Of a stretch of DNA of 64,000 nt, positions 1 to 12,099 are shown in pieces. The translations under genes and the position numbers were made by a program. The notes beneath the pieces are model-generated. The model was not told the origin of the DNA, did not search any database, and was given only the letters and a program-made list of their open reading frames with translations. Within the stretch, counting starts at the first letter, position 1. Every line of letters begins with the position of its first letter. The DNA is from Antedon mediterranea (lineage: Eukaryota > Echinodermata > Crinoidea > Comatulida > Antedonidae), in assembly GCF_964355755.1 (NCBI RefSeq), contig NC_092671.1:18998001-19062000 (forward strand). Reading direction: 5' to 3'.

Positions 1-182
1 TTTTGATCGCCTCTTCTAGCTAGGCCTAGCCTACCTAGCCTAGTAGGCCTAGCCAAGCCTAGCCTAGCTACTACTAGGCCTACTAGGCCTAGGGCTACTA
101 CCTTAGTGATAGGCCTAGTAGCCTAGTAGGCCTAGCTTGCCACTGCTGCTAGGGCTGGAAGGCATAGCTAGTAAGTCCGGGA
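1..182. repeat. CTAG/AGGCCT-rich low-complexity tract
   Basis: The stretch is built almost entirely from overlapping CCTAG, GGCCTA and TAGTAGGCC words with no regular period. Similar short tracts recur near 24330-24480 and 60140-60420. No coding potential is seen. It abuts the left arm of the foldback element starting near 183. Confidence 0.7.
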
Positions 183-1024
183 GCCCATGAAGATTTGTTT
201 AGCATTGCAAGTACAAAAGGTCTGAGTGAGGCATAGAATATGTCAAGTAGGGTCCAGGGACCATCAAACGGCCGTTCTTAAGTTCCCGCCCCTGTACCAA
301 CTCTAGGAAGGGGCGCTAAAAATACCCCAAAATTTGATTTAATTAGCATAATCGAGTACATAAATGAAACCAATGTTAAAATGTTTATTTTTAGCGTCTA
401 ATTGAAGATCCGTAATTCTTAAGTGTCAACTCCTGTACCTAGTCCACTTAAGAAAGCCACTAATTAGCGCTAATTAGCATTTTAATTAGCATGGTCGAGT
501 ACATCGATGAAACCTTGGGCAATACAATAAGTACATTTACCCAACTGAGAAAACGTAGTTCTTAAGTGCCAAATCCTGTACCATGGCCCCTTAAGAAAAG
601 GTCAAAGGTCAGTATATGTCTCACCTATACTTAATTAACATAATGAGTACACCTGTAAATCCAATGCAAAAATGTTTATTTTTAGAGTCTAATTGAAGAT
701 CCGTCCTTCTTAAGTGTCAACTCCTGTACCTAGTCCACTTAAGAAAGCCATTAATTAGCGCTAATTAACATTTTAATTAGCACAATCGAGTACATCAATA
801 GAACCTTCGGCAATACAATAAGTACGTTTGCCCAACCAAGAAAACGTAGTTCAAAAGTGTTAAATCATGTACCATGACCCCTTAAGAAAGGGTCAAAGGT
901 CCGTTTCTGTTTTAAAAAAAACTTGATTATGCATACTGAAGAAAATTATAAAATATTTACATTGAATAAATTCATCTGGTTCCAAATAATATTTTTGTGG
1001 ATTTTTACTTTTATGTTAAACCAA

Positions 1025-1300
1025 AACAACGAAAAGGAATAAAATTACCTTCGTGACGTTTCGCCGACAATCTGTCAGCTGCTTCAGACTAATGCCTGGG
1101 TTGGAATGGTCTGGTTTTTTGTAAGTGACGCTGAACAGCGCCACCAGCCGTCTGGTTGGTATTGACGGTAGAGCGTCTCCGCTGGCCCCCCTCCTGCTTC
1201 AACTTTTTCCAGCAAACTATCATATCATATCTACGGTTTTTCTTCCAACATCTAACCACGCTGATACATCAGGATGACTGCAATATCAGTACCTGATGCC
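1025..1300 (-). mobile_element. Penelope-like element terminal fragment (tentative)
   Basis: The block around 1047-1090 (complement containing GAAACGTCACGAAGGTAAT, then TGAAGCAGCTGACAG) has the style of Penelope-like element terminal regions, where a GAAACGTC word precedes the body. No reverse transcriptase or GIY-YIG motif is visible here, so only an end would be present. It sits nested in the foldback element. The assignment rests on memory of family style and is weak. Confidence 0.35.
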
Positions 1301-2133
1301 TCGTTTCACTCTTTACATCGCTGAGATGTTCACCGCGCTCGATTCTCAAAATTAATTTTTCGTTACGCGGATGCATACCACTGTATGAAAACATTCAAAC
1401 TCTTTTGACACCTTTAATACTAATTATACTGTAATAATGTTATCTTCTTGTCCCACTACTTTGCTCCTAACAAATTCTCCCTCAACCCAATCATAACATC
1501 TTATTTTATAATAATGATGTGTCCATACTTAAAACTTTATTGAAAACCATGAAATCCCATCAGTTAAATCTATTAAATTTCATTGGGTTATCAATAATAA
1601 CAGCCTCTCATCATGGAAACTCTCTAAGAAAATAAGAAAAAAGTGTGTCTTGGAATCCTATCTAAGTTATCTTCCTTCCTCCCCTCTAGTATTCTTAAAA
1701 CCTATTATCCTTAACTCATCCTTCCTTATTCGAGCTATCGTAATATTGTCTTGGCCAACCCAACAAACATCCGTAATTTCATATTCTGCAAAAATGCTTC
1801 GAATTATATATCTGGCGCCCATCCACTGTCGCATTACTCCCATTTATTTTTCCTTCCTTTACTTCTAAAACTCAAATGATCACGGACATTAATTCTTTTA
1901 CCAGCAAGGACAAGGTGTATCTTTTTGCTACTAATAACACCATTCAATCCTGCAACAAGATCTTCACCTTTTTGGGATTCCGTCTTCGTCCATTAATATT
2001 TTACACATTATTTTTATTATTATTATTAGTGGTTTTCTTAATAAGCGGAATGGGTAGGCATACATGTGATGGATCTTCAGTTGTTTCTAAATATAAACTT
2101 TTAGAATTAATTTTCACATTGTGTTCTCACGGT

Positions 2134-2440
2134 CTAGCCATTTTGCCACCCGGCAAATTGCCACCCGGCACATTGCCACCCGGCCCTTTGCCGCCCAGCC
2201 TTTTACTACTTGGCCTTTAGCCACCCAGTCCTTTGCTACCCGGCCGCATGTGGCATATTTCCACCTTAGGCCTTTTGACACATGGGCCCTGCCACCCAGC
2301 CATTTGACACCAGGCCTGTTGTCACCCGGCCATTTTCCACCCAGTCTCTGGCCATCGCTTAGTTTCCAACTGGCCTGTTGCCAAACGGCCTGCTGCAAAC
2401 TGGCGTGCTTGCTACAAAGGCGCGTAGCGTCTGGGCGAAT
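2134..2440. repeat. GC-rich minisatellite, unit about 10-13 bp
   Basis: Tandem degenerate copies of a GCCACCCGGCC(A/C)TTT-like unit. The related complement GGCAAAAGGCCGGGTGG fills 2806-2940 on the same strand, so the two blocks are inverted relative to each other inside the foldback element. Open frames across this block are a by-product of the repeat and not a gene. Confidence 0.75.
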
Positions 2441-2805
2441 ATATAATAGGTCTATACTTTTAGAGATAACTAGGCCCTATATTCTCATGCAGTGGATATG
2501 CTACTGATCAATGTTAATTAAACAGTTGTTTTTACGAATTATTTTGTGACAGTCAATTGAAGATTCTGTATATCATAGGCTTTTGTCCTCATGAAATCAG
2601 TAACGAAATTGTATACATTTATTTGGATAAAATACAAATTAAGTGGTAAACAAGGTGGTCTACTTTAACAATTATCGGAAAACTTTAAAACATCTGGGTC
2701 TATACCATAGAAAAGCAATTTATTAATTAAAATGATTTACACATTTTAATCTTGCGTTTATTTTAATTTAATTGCAGGCCTAAGGGCAAATAACACTCTC
2801 AGATC

Positions 2806-2940
2806 AGGAGGCAAAAGGCCGGGTGGCAAAAGCCCGAGTGGCAAAATGGACTGGGTGGAAATGGGCCGGTGTCGAAATACCGGGTGGCGAAAGGCTGACG
2901 AAAGGCTGGCAAAAGGCCAGGTGGCAACCGGCCGGAACCT
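2806..2940. repeat. Inverted partner of the GC-rich minisatellite
   Basis: Degenerate tandem GGCAAAAGGCCGGGTGG-like units, the reverse complement of the block at 2134-2440. It lies just inside the right arm of the foldback element, so the minisatellite pair forms an inner layer of the inverted structure. Confidence 0.7.
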
Positions 2941-3809
2941 ATGTACTACTCACTATGCTAATTAAAGTTCAGGTGGGACATACATTGACCTATTACCCTT
3001 TCTTAAGGGGTCATGGTATAGGATTTGGCACTTTACGTTTTCTCAGTTGGTTAAACTTACTTATTGTACTTTCCAAGGTTTCATCGATGTTGTACTTGAT
3101 CATGCTACTTTTAATGACCACTAATTAATTACTTTCTTAAGCAGATTAGGTACAGGGGAGTTGATACTTAAGAATGATAGATCTTCAATTAAACTCTAAA
3201 AATAAACATTTTTGCATTGGTTTTACATGTGTACTCATTATGTTAATTAAGTCTAGGTGGGACATATATTGACCTTTGACCCTTTCTTAAGGGGTCATGG
3301 TACAGGATTTGGCGTTTTCGTTTTCTCAGTTGGGTAAATGTACTTATTGTATTGCCCAAGGTTTCATCGATGTACTCGACCATGCTAATTAAAATGCTAA
3401 TTAGTGGCTTTCTTAAGTGGACTAGGTACAGGAGTTGACACTTAAGAATTACGGATCTTCAATTAGACCCTAAAAATAAACATTTTAACATTAGTTTCAT
3501 TTATGTACTTGATTATGCTAATTAAATCAAATTTTGGGGTATTTTGAGCGCCGCTCCCTAGAGTTGGTACAGGGGCGGTAACTTAAGAACGGCCGTTTAA
3601 TGGTCCCAGAACCCCACTTGACATATTCTATGCCTCAGACCTTTTGTACTCGCAATGCTAAACAAATCTTGGTGTGAACATGAAAGCCTAGACTACTAAG
3701 TTACTTATCGACCCATTCCCAAATTCAGCATCTTTATTATTCTTGATTAATTATGACTCTGAGTAGGGATATTGTTGATTGATGTGTTTTATTTACTCTA
3801 TTTTTTCAG

Positions 3810-6800
3810 TGATATTATTAGCATTTATAATGATCCTGCACCAGGTATGTGTATAGTTCCTGAGGAAAATATAACAAAGGTAAGCTAACTAATTGATAAG
3901 ACTAAAATGAATGTAGGCTTGGCTATTGGTAAACTCCCATAGAATCAAAAAGTTGACATCCATTAATCCTAGCCTATATGGCAATGTCTCCATCCATCGT
4001 ACCAGGCTTCTAAAAATTAGTCCATATTACACCAGTTTAAATCCCCCTCCTGTTGGTCATGTACCACACTATGCCGGCACCATACCAAGTATTTCTGTCT
4101 GGATTTTCCATGTAGCACTTGTATTCTAAAATTATTCTCTTCTAATGTAAGAAAATATAGTTATTTATAGGCTTGGGCCTACTGTAGATAGGCATATTTA
4201 AACTTGCGTATTGACTGATAAATACATTCTTATTATTTGTTTTTATTGGCAATTGATCCTTACTACTGTACATATCAAATCATCCAAAATCAAGTAATAA
4301 TTATATTATTGATTTATTTTATATTTTCAGGTCCATGCACTTATTACTGGTCCATTTGACACACCTTATGAAGGAGGGTTTTTCCACTTTTTTATTCGTT
4401 TTCCACCAAACTACCCGATACATCCACCCAGAGTAAAACTACTTACAACTGGTGGTGGTCAAGTTAGGTTCAACCCTAACTTATATAAAAGTGGAAAAGT
4501 ATGTTTGAGTACTATCGGGTAAGAAATCTTGCATGTTTTTTACGCTCTATAAAAACTTGGATATAATACTGACGCCCTAATTTAGACACATATTAAGGGG
4601 ACATCCGTGTTGGGTCCTCTTGATACTAGTATGATTAATAAAATTCACACTTTTGTACAGTACTTCAAATTAAAATATAATACAGTCAACTCTCCCAATA
4701 CCGGACTCTCCGAAAACCAGAAACTCTCCCAATACCAGACTTTTTTTGAGGACCAAAAGGTCCCAAATTTATATTTACCATTAAAAACACATTCCGAATA
4801 CCAGACTTTTCGGAAAACCAGACTTATTTGACCGGCCCAAAGGTGTCCGGTATTGGGAGAGTTGACTGTAATAAGCTTTTTATTTTCTTGTTTTTGTTAA
4901 AATCTTTAGAACATGGCCTGGTCCATCATGGAGCCCTGCTCAGAGCCTAATGAGTGTATTAATATCTATTCAGTCTCTATTGAATGACAAGCCATATCAT
5001 AATGAACCCGGATTTGAACAGGTACAAATAGTATACAAATAATTAATGTGTTAGGTGTTGAGAATATTTCATGATTCGAAAAATGCTTTATATTTAACAA
5101 GGAGCCAAGTTGAAAATAGAAATAAAGAATTTGAAATGAAATATTCTCTCCATTTAACAAAACATTAATTATTTGTTTTATAACAAACATACTTTTTATT
5201 AAATTTATCCATCGTAAATCATTGCTAGCTAGGCCATTAAAAGGCAGTGCTCCAAATTTAAATGCGAATTAGACAGTTATATATGGTGCACACAAGAAGT
5301 TGATTTCTAAAAATGATCAGTCACAACATCGCATGGCAAAAATTCTCATAATGTATACAGAAATCTGAAGATGCATAGAGTGTGCAGGGCCGTAGCCAGC
5401 ATGAGACAGAAATGATCAACTTTCACCACCCACCCTAATTTCCCAGCACAGATCGTCATATTTTATATTAATAATAATATTTAAAGCATCTTTGTCTCGT
5501 CTGTTTTTAACTTCTCACTACGGCCTTGTTAAGTACTGTATGACCATTAAATATCACATCATATCATATTATTTCTTGTGTATAGATAGATAGATATATG
5601 AACATTTAGATTTAAGTGGACCTATACCTTGTAATCTCTCTCAGTAATGAACTTAAGCTCATTGGTCATCGGTGACTCTTCGAATTTGCACTTGAAAAGT
5701 TTTATTGTTTAGTCAAAATCAGTAATCCATGAATAAATACATATATACTCACAGTGCTGCAGATTATATTATTAATTATGATTATTATTAATAATTGACA
5801 AGTATATTCTTTCCATTAGTTTAAATTCAATTCCAAAGTACTTTTGTTAAGCCAGCTTTGTATACATTTGCATACAACCATCGGTGACTCTTCGAATTTG
5901 CACTTGAAAAGTTTTATTGTTTAGTCAAAATCAGTAATCCATGAATAAATACATATATACTCACAGTGCTGCAGATTATATTATTAATTATGATTATTAT
6001 TAATAATTGACAAGTATATTCTTTCCATTAGTTTAAATTCAATTCCAAAGTACTTTTGTTAAGCCAGCTTTGTATACATTTGCATACAACCATCGGTGAC
6101 TCTTCGAATTTGCACTTGAAAAGTTTTATTGTTTAGTCAAAATCAGTAATCCATGAATAAATACATATATATTCACAGTGCTGCAGATTATATTATTAAT
6201 TATGATTATTATTAATAATTGACAAGTATATTCTTTCCATTAGTTTAAATTCAATTCCAAAGTACTTTTGTTAAGCCAGCTTTGTATACATTTGCATACA
6301 ACCATGAGCACTATGTTTCTAAGCAATATATGGAATTATTCCAGTAATTTTGTATTTAGTATTATATAATGTAATCATTATAAATTTCTTTTGTTAGGAA
6401 CGTCATTCAGGTGATTGTGAGAAGTACAACGAATGTATTCGCCATGAGACGATAAGAGTTGCCGTGTGTGATATGATTAAACACAGTACACTTCCAGTAC
6501 CCCTAAGGTACAGTGTAAGCAAGCTATTTAGACACTGTTTTTTAAAAATAGAATCAACACAATCAAAAACATAAGAATGACTGTTGAATGTTGCTGTACG
6601 CTGTTGTACTTTGTCAATCTTTCAATTCATTAAAATATTCTCCCCATTTAACTATATAAACATTATACCTATACTTTTTTTATAATTTTTTTTACTTCAA
6701 TTTATTTATGTAGAAAAGTAATGGAAACGTCCTTTCCAGATTTCTATGATTATTACAAGTCAACGGCAATGAAGAAAACCCATCTATCGGGAATTATAAT

Positions 6801-7668
6801 GCAGGTAAGGTACAAATTCTAATTTTAATATTTTACAGGATGTATTGATTATTTCAAACTGAGCCTACTGAATTATATTACTGTTAGTTATAGTCTTCAA
6901 CTGAGACCATGCACCAAAACAATGTGAAGACCTTTAACCTTTACAGTAATCATCATCAGTGCATCCTTGCCTTTGATTGGTTGATTATTCCCCACAAACA
7001 AAAGTATTGCACAATTACCTTTTTAAAAACATTTGTGAGAATTTTGTGTGAATGTCATGGTTTATAGAAAATGAAAGATGGAAAACAACCTGTAATGTGC
7101 TCCACCCTGCGACCAAATTCCAAGCATTGACAGGCATTCATGGAAGCGGCAAATTAATTAATTAAAATTGTATTTTAGAAATGTGTTATCAAATTATCGG
7201 GAGACCAAATGTCATGCTCGCCAAAAGATTTATCTAATTTTATATCTTGTAAACAAATAATGAATGTTTTTTTGATCTGAGTATATTTTTATAAATTGGA
7301 AACGACTAGCTGCCCTATTCAATTAGAATTTGCCTTGTTATATAGAACACAAATAAAAATATTCTCCCTATTCAATTCATAAACATCCTTTCTATAACAA
7401 AAATTGTTAAGGGAAACTGCTTTGATTGAGTTAATGCTGTATTTACATATATTTCATACTATATTTATATATATTATTTTTATACTTGTAAACATTTTTT
7501 GTGTCACAGGATCCATTTGGTGAAAGGAGAGGATCATTCTCATATTTGTCCTTAGAAAAGCAATTGGATGCGATTAAGAAGCAACTAGAAGAGAAAGCTG
7601 CCACTGCAGATATTGAAACAAGTAGTAGCTCATCTGACATGGAACATGATGGAATTCCTAACAGTTGA
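3810..7668 (+). CDS. UBE2Z: Ubiquitin-conjugating enzyme E2 Z, partial (N-terminus outside window)
   Basis: E2 enzyme of the UBE2Z/USE1 type, which in vertebrates takes ubiquitin (and FAT10) from UBA6. Exons are 3810-3879, 4331-4518, 4910-5021, 6398-6507, 6714-6804 and 7510-7668, all with AG/GT borders and compatible phases. The protein runs from [13 protein letters not shown] through [17 protein letters not shown] and the [11 protein letters not shown] strand to [20 protein letters not shown]. The catalytic cysteine codon is at 4502-4504. UBE2Z-specific C-terminal features follow: [30 protein letters not shown], and an acidic Ser-rich tail ending at the TGA at 7666-7668. The first visible exon starts in phase 2, so at least one 5' exon, with the start codon and low-complexity N-terminus, lies to the left. 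No frameshift was seen. Family identity is very secure; orthology to UBE2Z rests on the C-terminal extension. Confidence 0.95.
4683..4868. mobile_element. pogo/Tigger-like MITE with TA target duplication
   Basis: A 186 bp element has near-perfect 24-25 bp terminal inverted repeats (left CAGTCAACTCTCCCAATACC, right the complement) flanked by TA on both sides (4681-4682 and 4869-4870). The TIR style and TA target are typical of Tc1/mariner-superfamily pogo MITEs. Subterminal direct repeats of an AATACCAGACT word fill the body. It has no coding capacity and lies in the UBE2Z intron 4519-4909. Confidence 0.88.
5041..5370 (+). repeat. Interspersed repeat, copy A (related to 52890-53170)
   Basis: Diverged sequence shares ordered blocks with 52890-53170: GAAATATTCTCTCCATT, CATTAATTATTTGTT, AATTTATCCA, GGCAGTGCTC and GGCAAAAATTCTCA. 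Weaker echoes of the ATTCTCCCCATT word lie near 6640 and 7350. It is in a UBE2Z intron; family unknown. Confidence 0.6.
5668..6303. repeat. Tandem triplication of a 212 bp unit
   Basis: Three nearly identical 212 bp units start at 5668, 5880 and 6092 with the word ATCGGTGACTCTTCG and end at about 6303. Copy differences are single bases (for example ATACTCACAG versus ATATTCACAG). It lies in the UBE2Z intron between exons 5021 and 6398, ending about 95 bp before the acceptor. Confidence 0.95.
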
Positions 7669-7689
7669 TTTCTTAAAACATGTGGGTTG

Positions 7690-8462
7690 TAGCAAAGAAT
7701 ATATATCACAAGAATGAGTAATCCGCGATTTTCCCTGTAACAGTAATATTGTCCATGTGGTAGTAATCAAAGGCTGGACCACCGGTAGTATTTTCATGAT
7801 AAAAAATGTTATCAACTACATGCCAACATGTCAAATGCTGTTTGGATATTTAATTGTTCATTTTATGCAATTTATTTAGTAAAAACTGCTGTATAAACAG
7901 TTCACTTTATCAAATAGCGTGACCGGGCGTGTTGGTGTTTACGCGTTTTCACGAAGGATAGTTTAATAATATTCCTATATTTAACTTGTTTCTGGTAAAA
8001 CAAATAAATGTTAATGAAATTTAACATTTTATCCTATTAATAACATGTATTTTATACTAATTTATATCATATAAAAACAATACTTAATTTACCGGGCGTA
8101 GAGTAGTACACGGCAATGGTAAAGAATAGGCCTTGCTGAGTAACGATTCATTGATTTTTGGTGTTGCTGTGTTAGGCCTTTTTTGTGAACTAATTTAGCA
8201 TGTTAGTCAATAATGTCTGTAAAAGTGAATGTACACTAGTTTGTTAATAAATATGTATTATAAAATAGTTTATAATTGCAAAATATTTTATCATAATTCT
8301 ATTTAATGTGACATGTTTAATATCTATTAAATCAAGTCTTATTTAGTATGTATACATCCGCCCTTATGAGGGCGGGCATCACTCTCTGGAGCTCTCTGTT
8401 ACAAATTTCTCATGCAAAAATCGCGGAATATTCATTCTTGTGATATATATTCTTTGGTTGTA
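7690..8462. mobile_element. Inverted-repeat element at the UBE2Z 3' end
   Basis: The words at 7690-7743 (AAAGAATATATATCACAAGAATG, then TCCGCGATTTT, then CTGTAACAG) return as the complement at about 8396-8462. This gives ~70 bp imperfect terminal inverted repeats around a ~630 bp AT-rich core. The left end begins about 20 bp after the UBE2Z stop codon, so the 3' UTR must be mostly element-derived or end very quickly. AATAAA words at 8003 and 8497 lie inside or just beyond it. No transposase is seen. Confidence 0.7.
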
Positions 8463-11400
8463 GGCAATACATTCATCATTGTTTACTGTAGTGAAATAAA
8501 CCTGTAATAATTTATATGACCATAAAATTCCACTCAATAGGCACGTTCACATAAGGTTTTATCATGATATTGAATATCACGTTAGAACTTAGCAGGAAGA
8601 GCGTTCACATAGAATTTAATAACGTGATATTTAAGTATGCTAATGAGGTGCACTGATGCATAAAAGGCCAAACACACAAGTTCTGGTGCACATGTGGGAA
8701 GGAATTGTTGATTTGTTTTTGTAGTGTGGGCCTCTAGAATGCTTGCTAACAATTTCTCCACATTTGAGATGAGGGTAGATGGAAGGGGTTAGGAATTCCA
8801 AAAATAAATACATTTGCATTTTAGTACCGCTAACATAATTTATTGATACATTTATAATGCAATGACACTGTACTGTTATTTGTTTTCATCGGAGCTGTTG
8901 GGGCATGCAGCCCCTCTGTTTTGCAACTCCACAAAGCAGTTATAGTTAAAAACTATGTCGTTTAATTTTAGGAAACTAATGTGATCTTTAAATTCCTTTA
9001 AAAGTATGCGGTGAAATATGATATTAGGAATTCTTTTTTTTTATTTCAACATGTATTTAACAGCAAAGTGCAAGACTCACCAATTACTGTACAATCTCAC
9101 CTACTACTATGACATGGTTGCCATATCCTAGTATTGTGAGTGATAGTGAGTCAAGATTTGAACCGAACCAAGAACCTAAAGATTGGTAAGCAAGCATGTT
9201 AACCGCCAAACTACAATGGCACTGAATTGTTATAGTTATCTTAAACCTGCTATAATGTAACGTAAAACAGAGAAATGAAGACATTGGTATTTCTTACATT
9301 ATATACTTAGGCAGAGCAAAACGTTTATTTTTAAAGTGCAACAATTTCTTAATTTTAATATTAAACATACATGTTTAATTTTTACATATAGGAAGATTAT
9401 AATATTTTAATCTGTATAAGAGAGAGCATTTGTACATTTGTTTAGTTATGCGAGTTGTTGCTATTGCACACGTCCATACACATAGTAGTAGTCTTATAAA
9501 AGCTTAAGACAGACATAAATAGATAAAATAACTATTAAAATTGTTGTTGGCCCATTTTTTTTAGACTAATAAGTTATGAATGTTTCTATTTGTTTAGTAA
9601 TTGCCAAAAAAATGTTTATCTATTGTATATGTGATTACAATTCTTCAATTCATCATGTAGAACCCAATGGGCTATATTGCAAGATGCACAATATAATAAT
9701 GATAGTAAAAGCACATTATAAGCAGGCTGTTGATGCACTGTATTGAAGTTTAAAATAAAGTTAGATAAATGAATATATTTGAAAAGAAAATTCTTTGGGT
9801 GGGTCTTTAAAGAGTTCAAAGTAGCACACTGTCGGATTGATATTGGGTAAGGAATTGCACAATGTTGGAGCAATCGGGTAGACATTCAACTTTTGGATCA
9901 CATGCGGACACTAATGGGGACACTTTGCTGTGTCCCAAAGGTGTAGCCTTAGTAGGGCTTCTAATTTATGTTATTTAAGTCATGTTATTTATTATGATTT
10001 GAATCAAAAGATTAAAGAGTTAGATTGTAAACAGACTTACATACTATGTGTAAGAATACTATAATAGAACATCTCTTTTGGGAAAACACTACATCTTTTC
10101 TGTGAAACTTGGGTATATAGTATGTTGTAATAGTAACACTTCGGCCAATCCCTATCCAATACACCTCTATCAAGGGAAACTTTGTTGGGTCCTGAAGGCG
10201 TCTCCTTAATATGTGTTACTAGTGTGCCTAGTATAATCCTATTTGAATTAAATGTGTAACCAGTGATGTTATAAACATAATGATGTTTATTCTTTATTGC
10301 AATTATTAGTGTAAATGATTTATTTATATCTTATATATAGATTGTATATGTGTAAACAAGTTTAATAATAGTAGTATAATGTTAAGTTAATAGTAGTATA
10401 ATGTTAAGTTAATAGTAGTATAATGTTAAGTTAATAGTAGTATAATGTTAAGTTATTTGTAAAGTAGTATACTACTTTATTTTGATTATTTGTTTTAAGG
10501 CATTTTATTGTACTGATTGCAAAACATTAGTTTACAAGCCATGGCATTCTTTTTCACTGAACAAAAATTGATATGAAATTTGTACCAAGTGCACCCAAAG
10601 ATCCAAATTACAAAACCATACAAACAAGAGCAACCAGATTACATACCTTAGCTAAGTGCAGACCTCCAAATTTGAAAATGATTAACCCCTGTTTTTTTAT
10701 TTATATTGTTAAAAATACCGATTGTAGGCCAAACAAGGAGTTGTCTAATGTAATATATTATGTTTATTGTTAGATTAAAATGATGTACTTTTCAGTCGGT
10801 GATCACGCAATTTGGCCTAAAATTGGGATCCTGGTCCTGGTTGTCTTTTGTGACCAAATATCTAGTATAGGTGATTTACATTTGGTAAAGATTCATCTTT
10901 TAGTTTCGATGTTAACCAGTACAGCATTTTTAACATATGTCCTCTACTCTCAAATGTAATTTGTGATGGTGTTAATAAAGTTGTTTTCCAATTCTCTAAT
11001 TATTTCCCATTAAACCTCATACTTTGCAAGATTGCAAAATTCTACAATTCAAAAACTATAAATTTCAGATCAGATATATTATTGTAGATATTATTTGAAC
11101 AATTTATATAATTTATTTATTTTATTAAAGTTTCCAATGAGTATGAATTTTGTGCCTTATTTATGAATAGAAATGTTGATAAAAGAATAACTTTAAAATT
11201 AGAAGAAGTTATGTTATTAAAGCCTTATGAGTATTCATTTATGGTGTCACATGTGTCTGTGTATTGTGTTACCATCCAGGGCTGGTAGCTACTAGTACAG
11301 TTGGTAAGGTTTTAACCTCATTAATAGGCTTTTGACAACACTTTGGCCCATACAGACATTGTTCCCTTTCTAGCGATCACCTCACACTTTATTTCTCAGT

Positions 11401-12099
11401 TTTTTCGATTGATTGATGGGCAAAATATAAATTTTCTAAAATTATTTATGCTGAGATTATAGAGTATATGCCATTGTTTTAGATTAGAATCTTATATTTT
11501 TTATATTATGTTTTATAAAAAAATATTCATATTAAAAAAAAAAATTTGATACAGGGATTTTGTCGAGAAATTTTCAAAATTCAATTATTGGAGTTGTATT
11601 ACGTCCACAAAAGCCTATGGATTCATATAACATGTTAGGTTGAAAAATGGCAACAATATCAACTTTTCAATTATTATGCAATAATATTTGTAATTATATT
11701 ATTAACTGGTTACTATGGCTCTAATAAGATAATATTAACGCAATATGTGCATTTATAACAATATATTATCACATGTAATTGAATCTTAAACCGATATTTT
11801 GGCCATTTCGAAAAAAAATCCCTTTGAGCCTTTTATTTCTTTACTGTTTGCCATGTGTAATTAAGTAATTAAGCCAGTCAATATTTTGGCAGAGAAATTT
11901 TTTTTTTAATTTACTTGCACAGAATCTCATACTAATCTGTTCTGCATGTTACCTCAATACATAATTCTATTAGTCAATATTTTGGTCATTTAAAAAAAAC
12001 ATCACTGTACAACAGCACAGGGAAAATGTAAAAAAAGCACAGAAAAATGTTCAAGGTGAGCCTATTTTCGGAAGACAAATACTTTAAAATTCGTAATTC
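8463..12099. other. Intergenic AT-rich DNA between convergent UBE2Z and GPD1
   Basis: No gene is supported here. Open frames such as 10573-10773 and 9616-9885 are short, AT-rich and lack any family signal. Contents noted are a small 22 bp tandem at 10363-10455 and poorly resolved inverted words near 8540-8640 (GTTCACATA twice with TATCACGT and ACGTGATA). Confidence 0.6.
10363..10455. repeat. Tandem repeat, 22 bp unit, about 4 copies
   Basis: The unit AATAGTAGTATAATGTTAAGTT is repeated four times with essentially no divergence, then runs into AT-rich sequence. Confidence 0.9.

Larger units (their letters stand above)
183..3690. mobile_element. Foldback-type element with ~730 bp inverted arms
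   Basis: The left arm (about 183-920) reappears in inverted orientation at about 2950-3690. For example, the words around GCATAGAATATGTCAAGTAG at 230-250 return reversed near 3610-3640, and TTAAGTGTCAACTCCTGTACC and its complement occur in both arms. Each arm is itself made of two diverged direct repeats of about 300 bp (roughly 330-620 and 630-920 on the left). Long inverted arms containing internal repeats are the architecture of Foldback-like DNA elements. The interior holds a Penelope-like end (1040-1200) and two minisatellite blocks but no recognisable transposase. The element ends about 120 bp before the first visible UBE2Z exon, so it lies in a UBE2Z intron or just upstream. Exact ends and target duplication were not resolved. 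Confidence 0.75.

Noticed and set aside
3926-4129. 67-codon open frame between the first two visible UBE2Z exons
   Set aside because: It is intronic to a well-supported gene model and matches no family.
10573-10773. 66-codon open frame as a small gene
   Set aside because: No recognisable motif, AT-rich composition, no splice context, and length expected by chance in this region.
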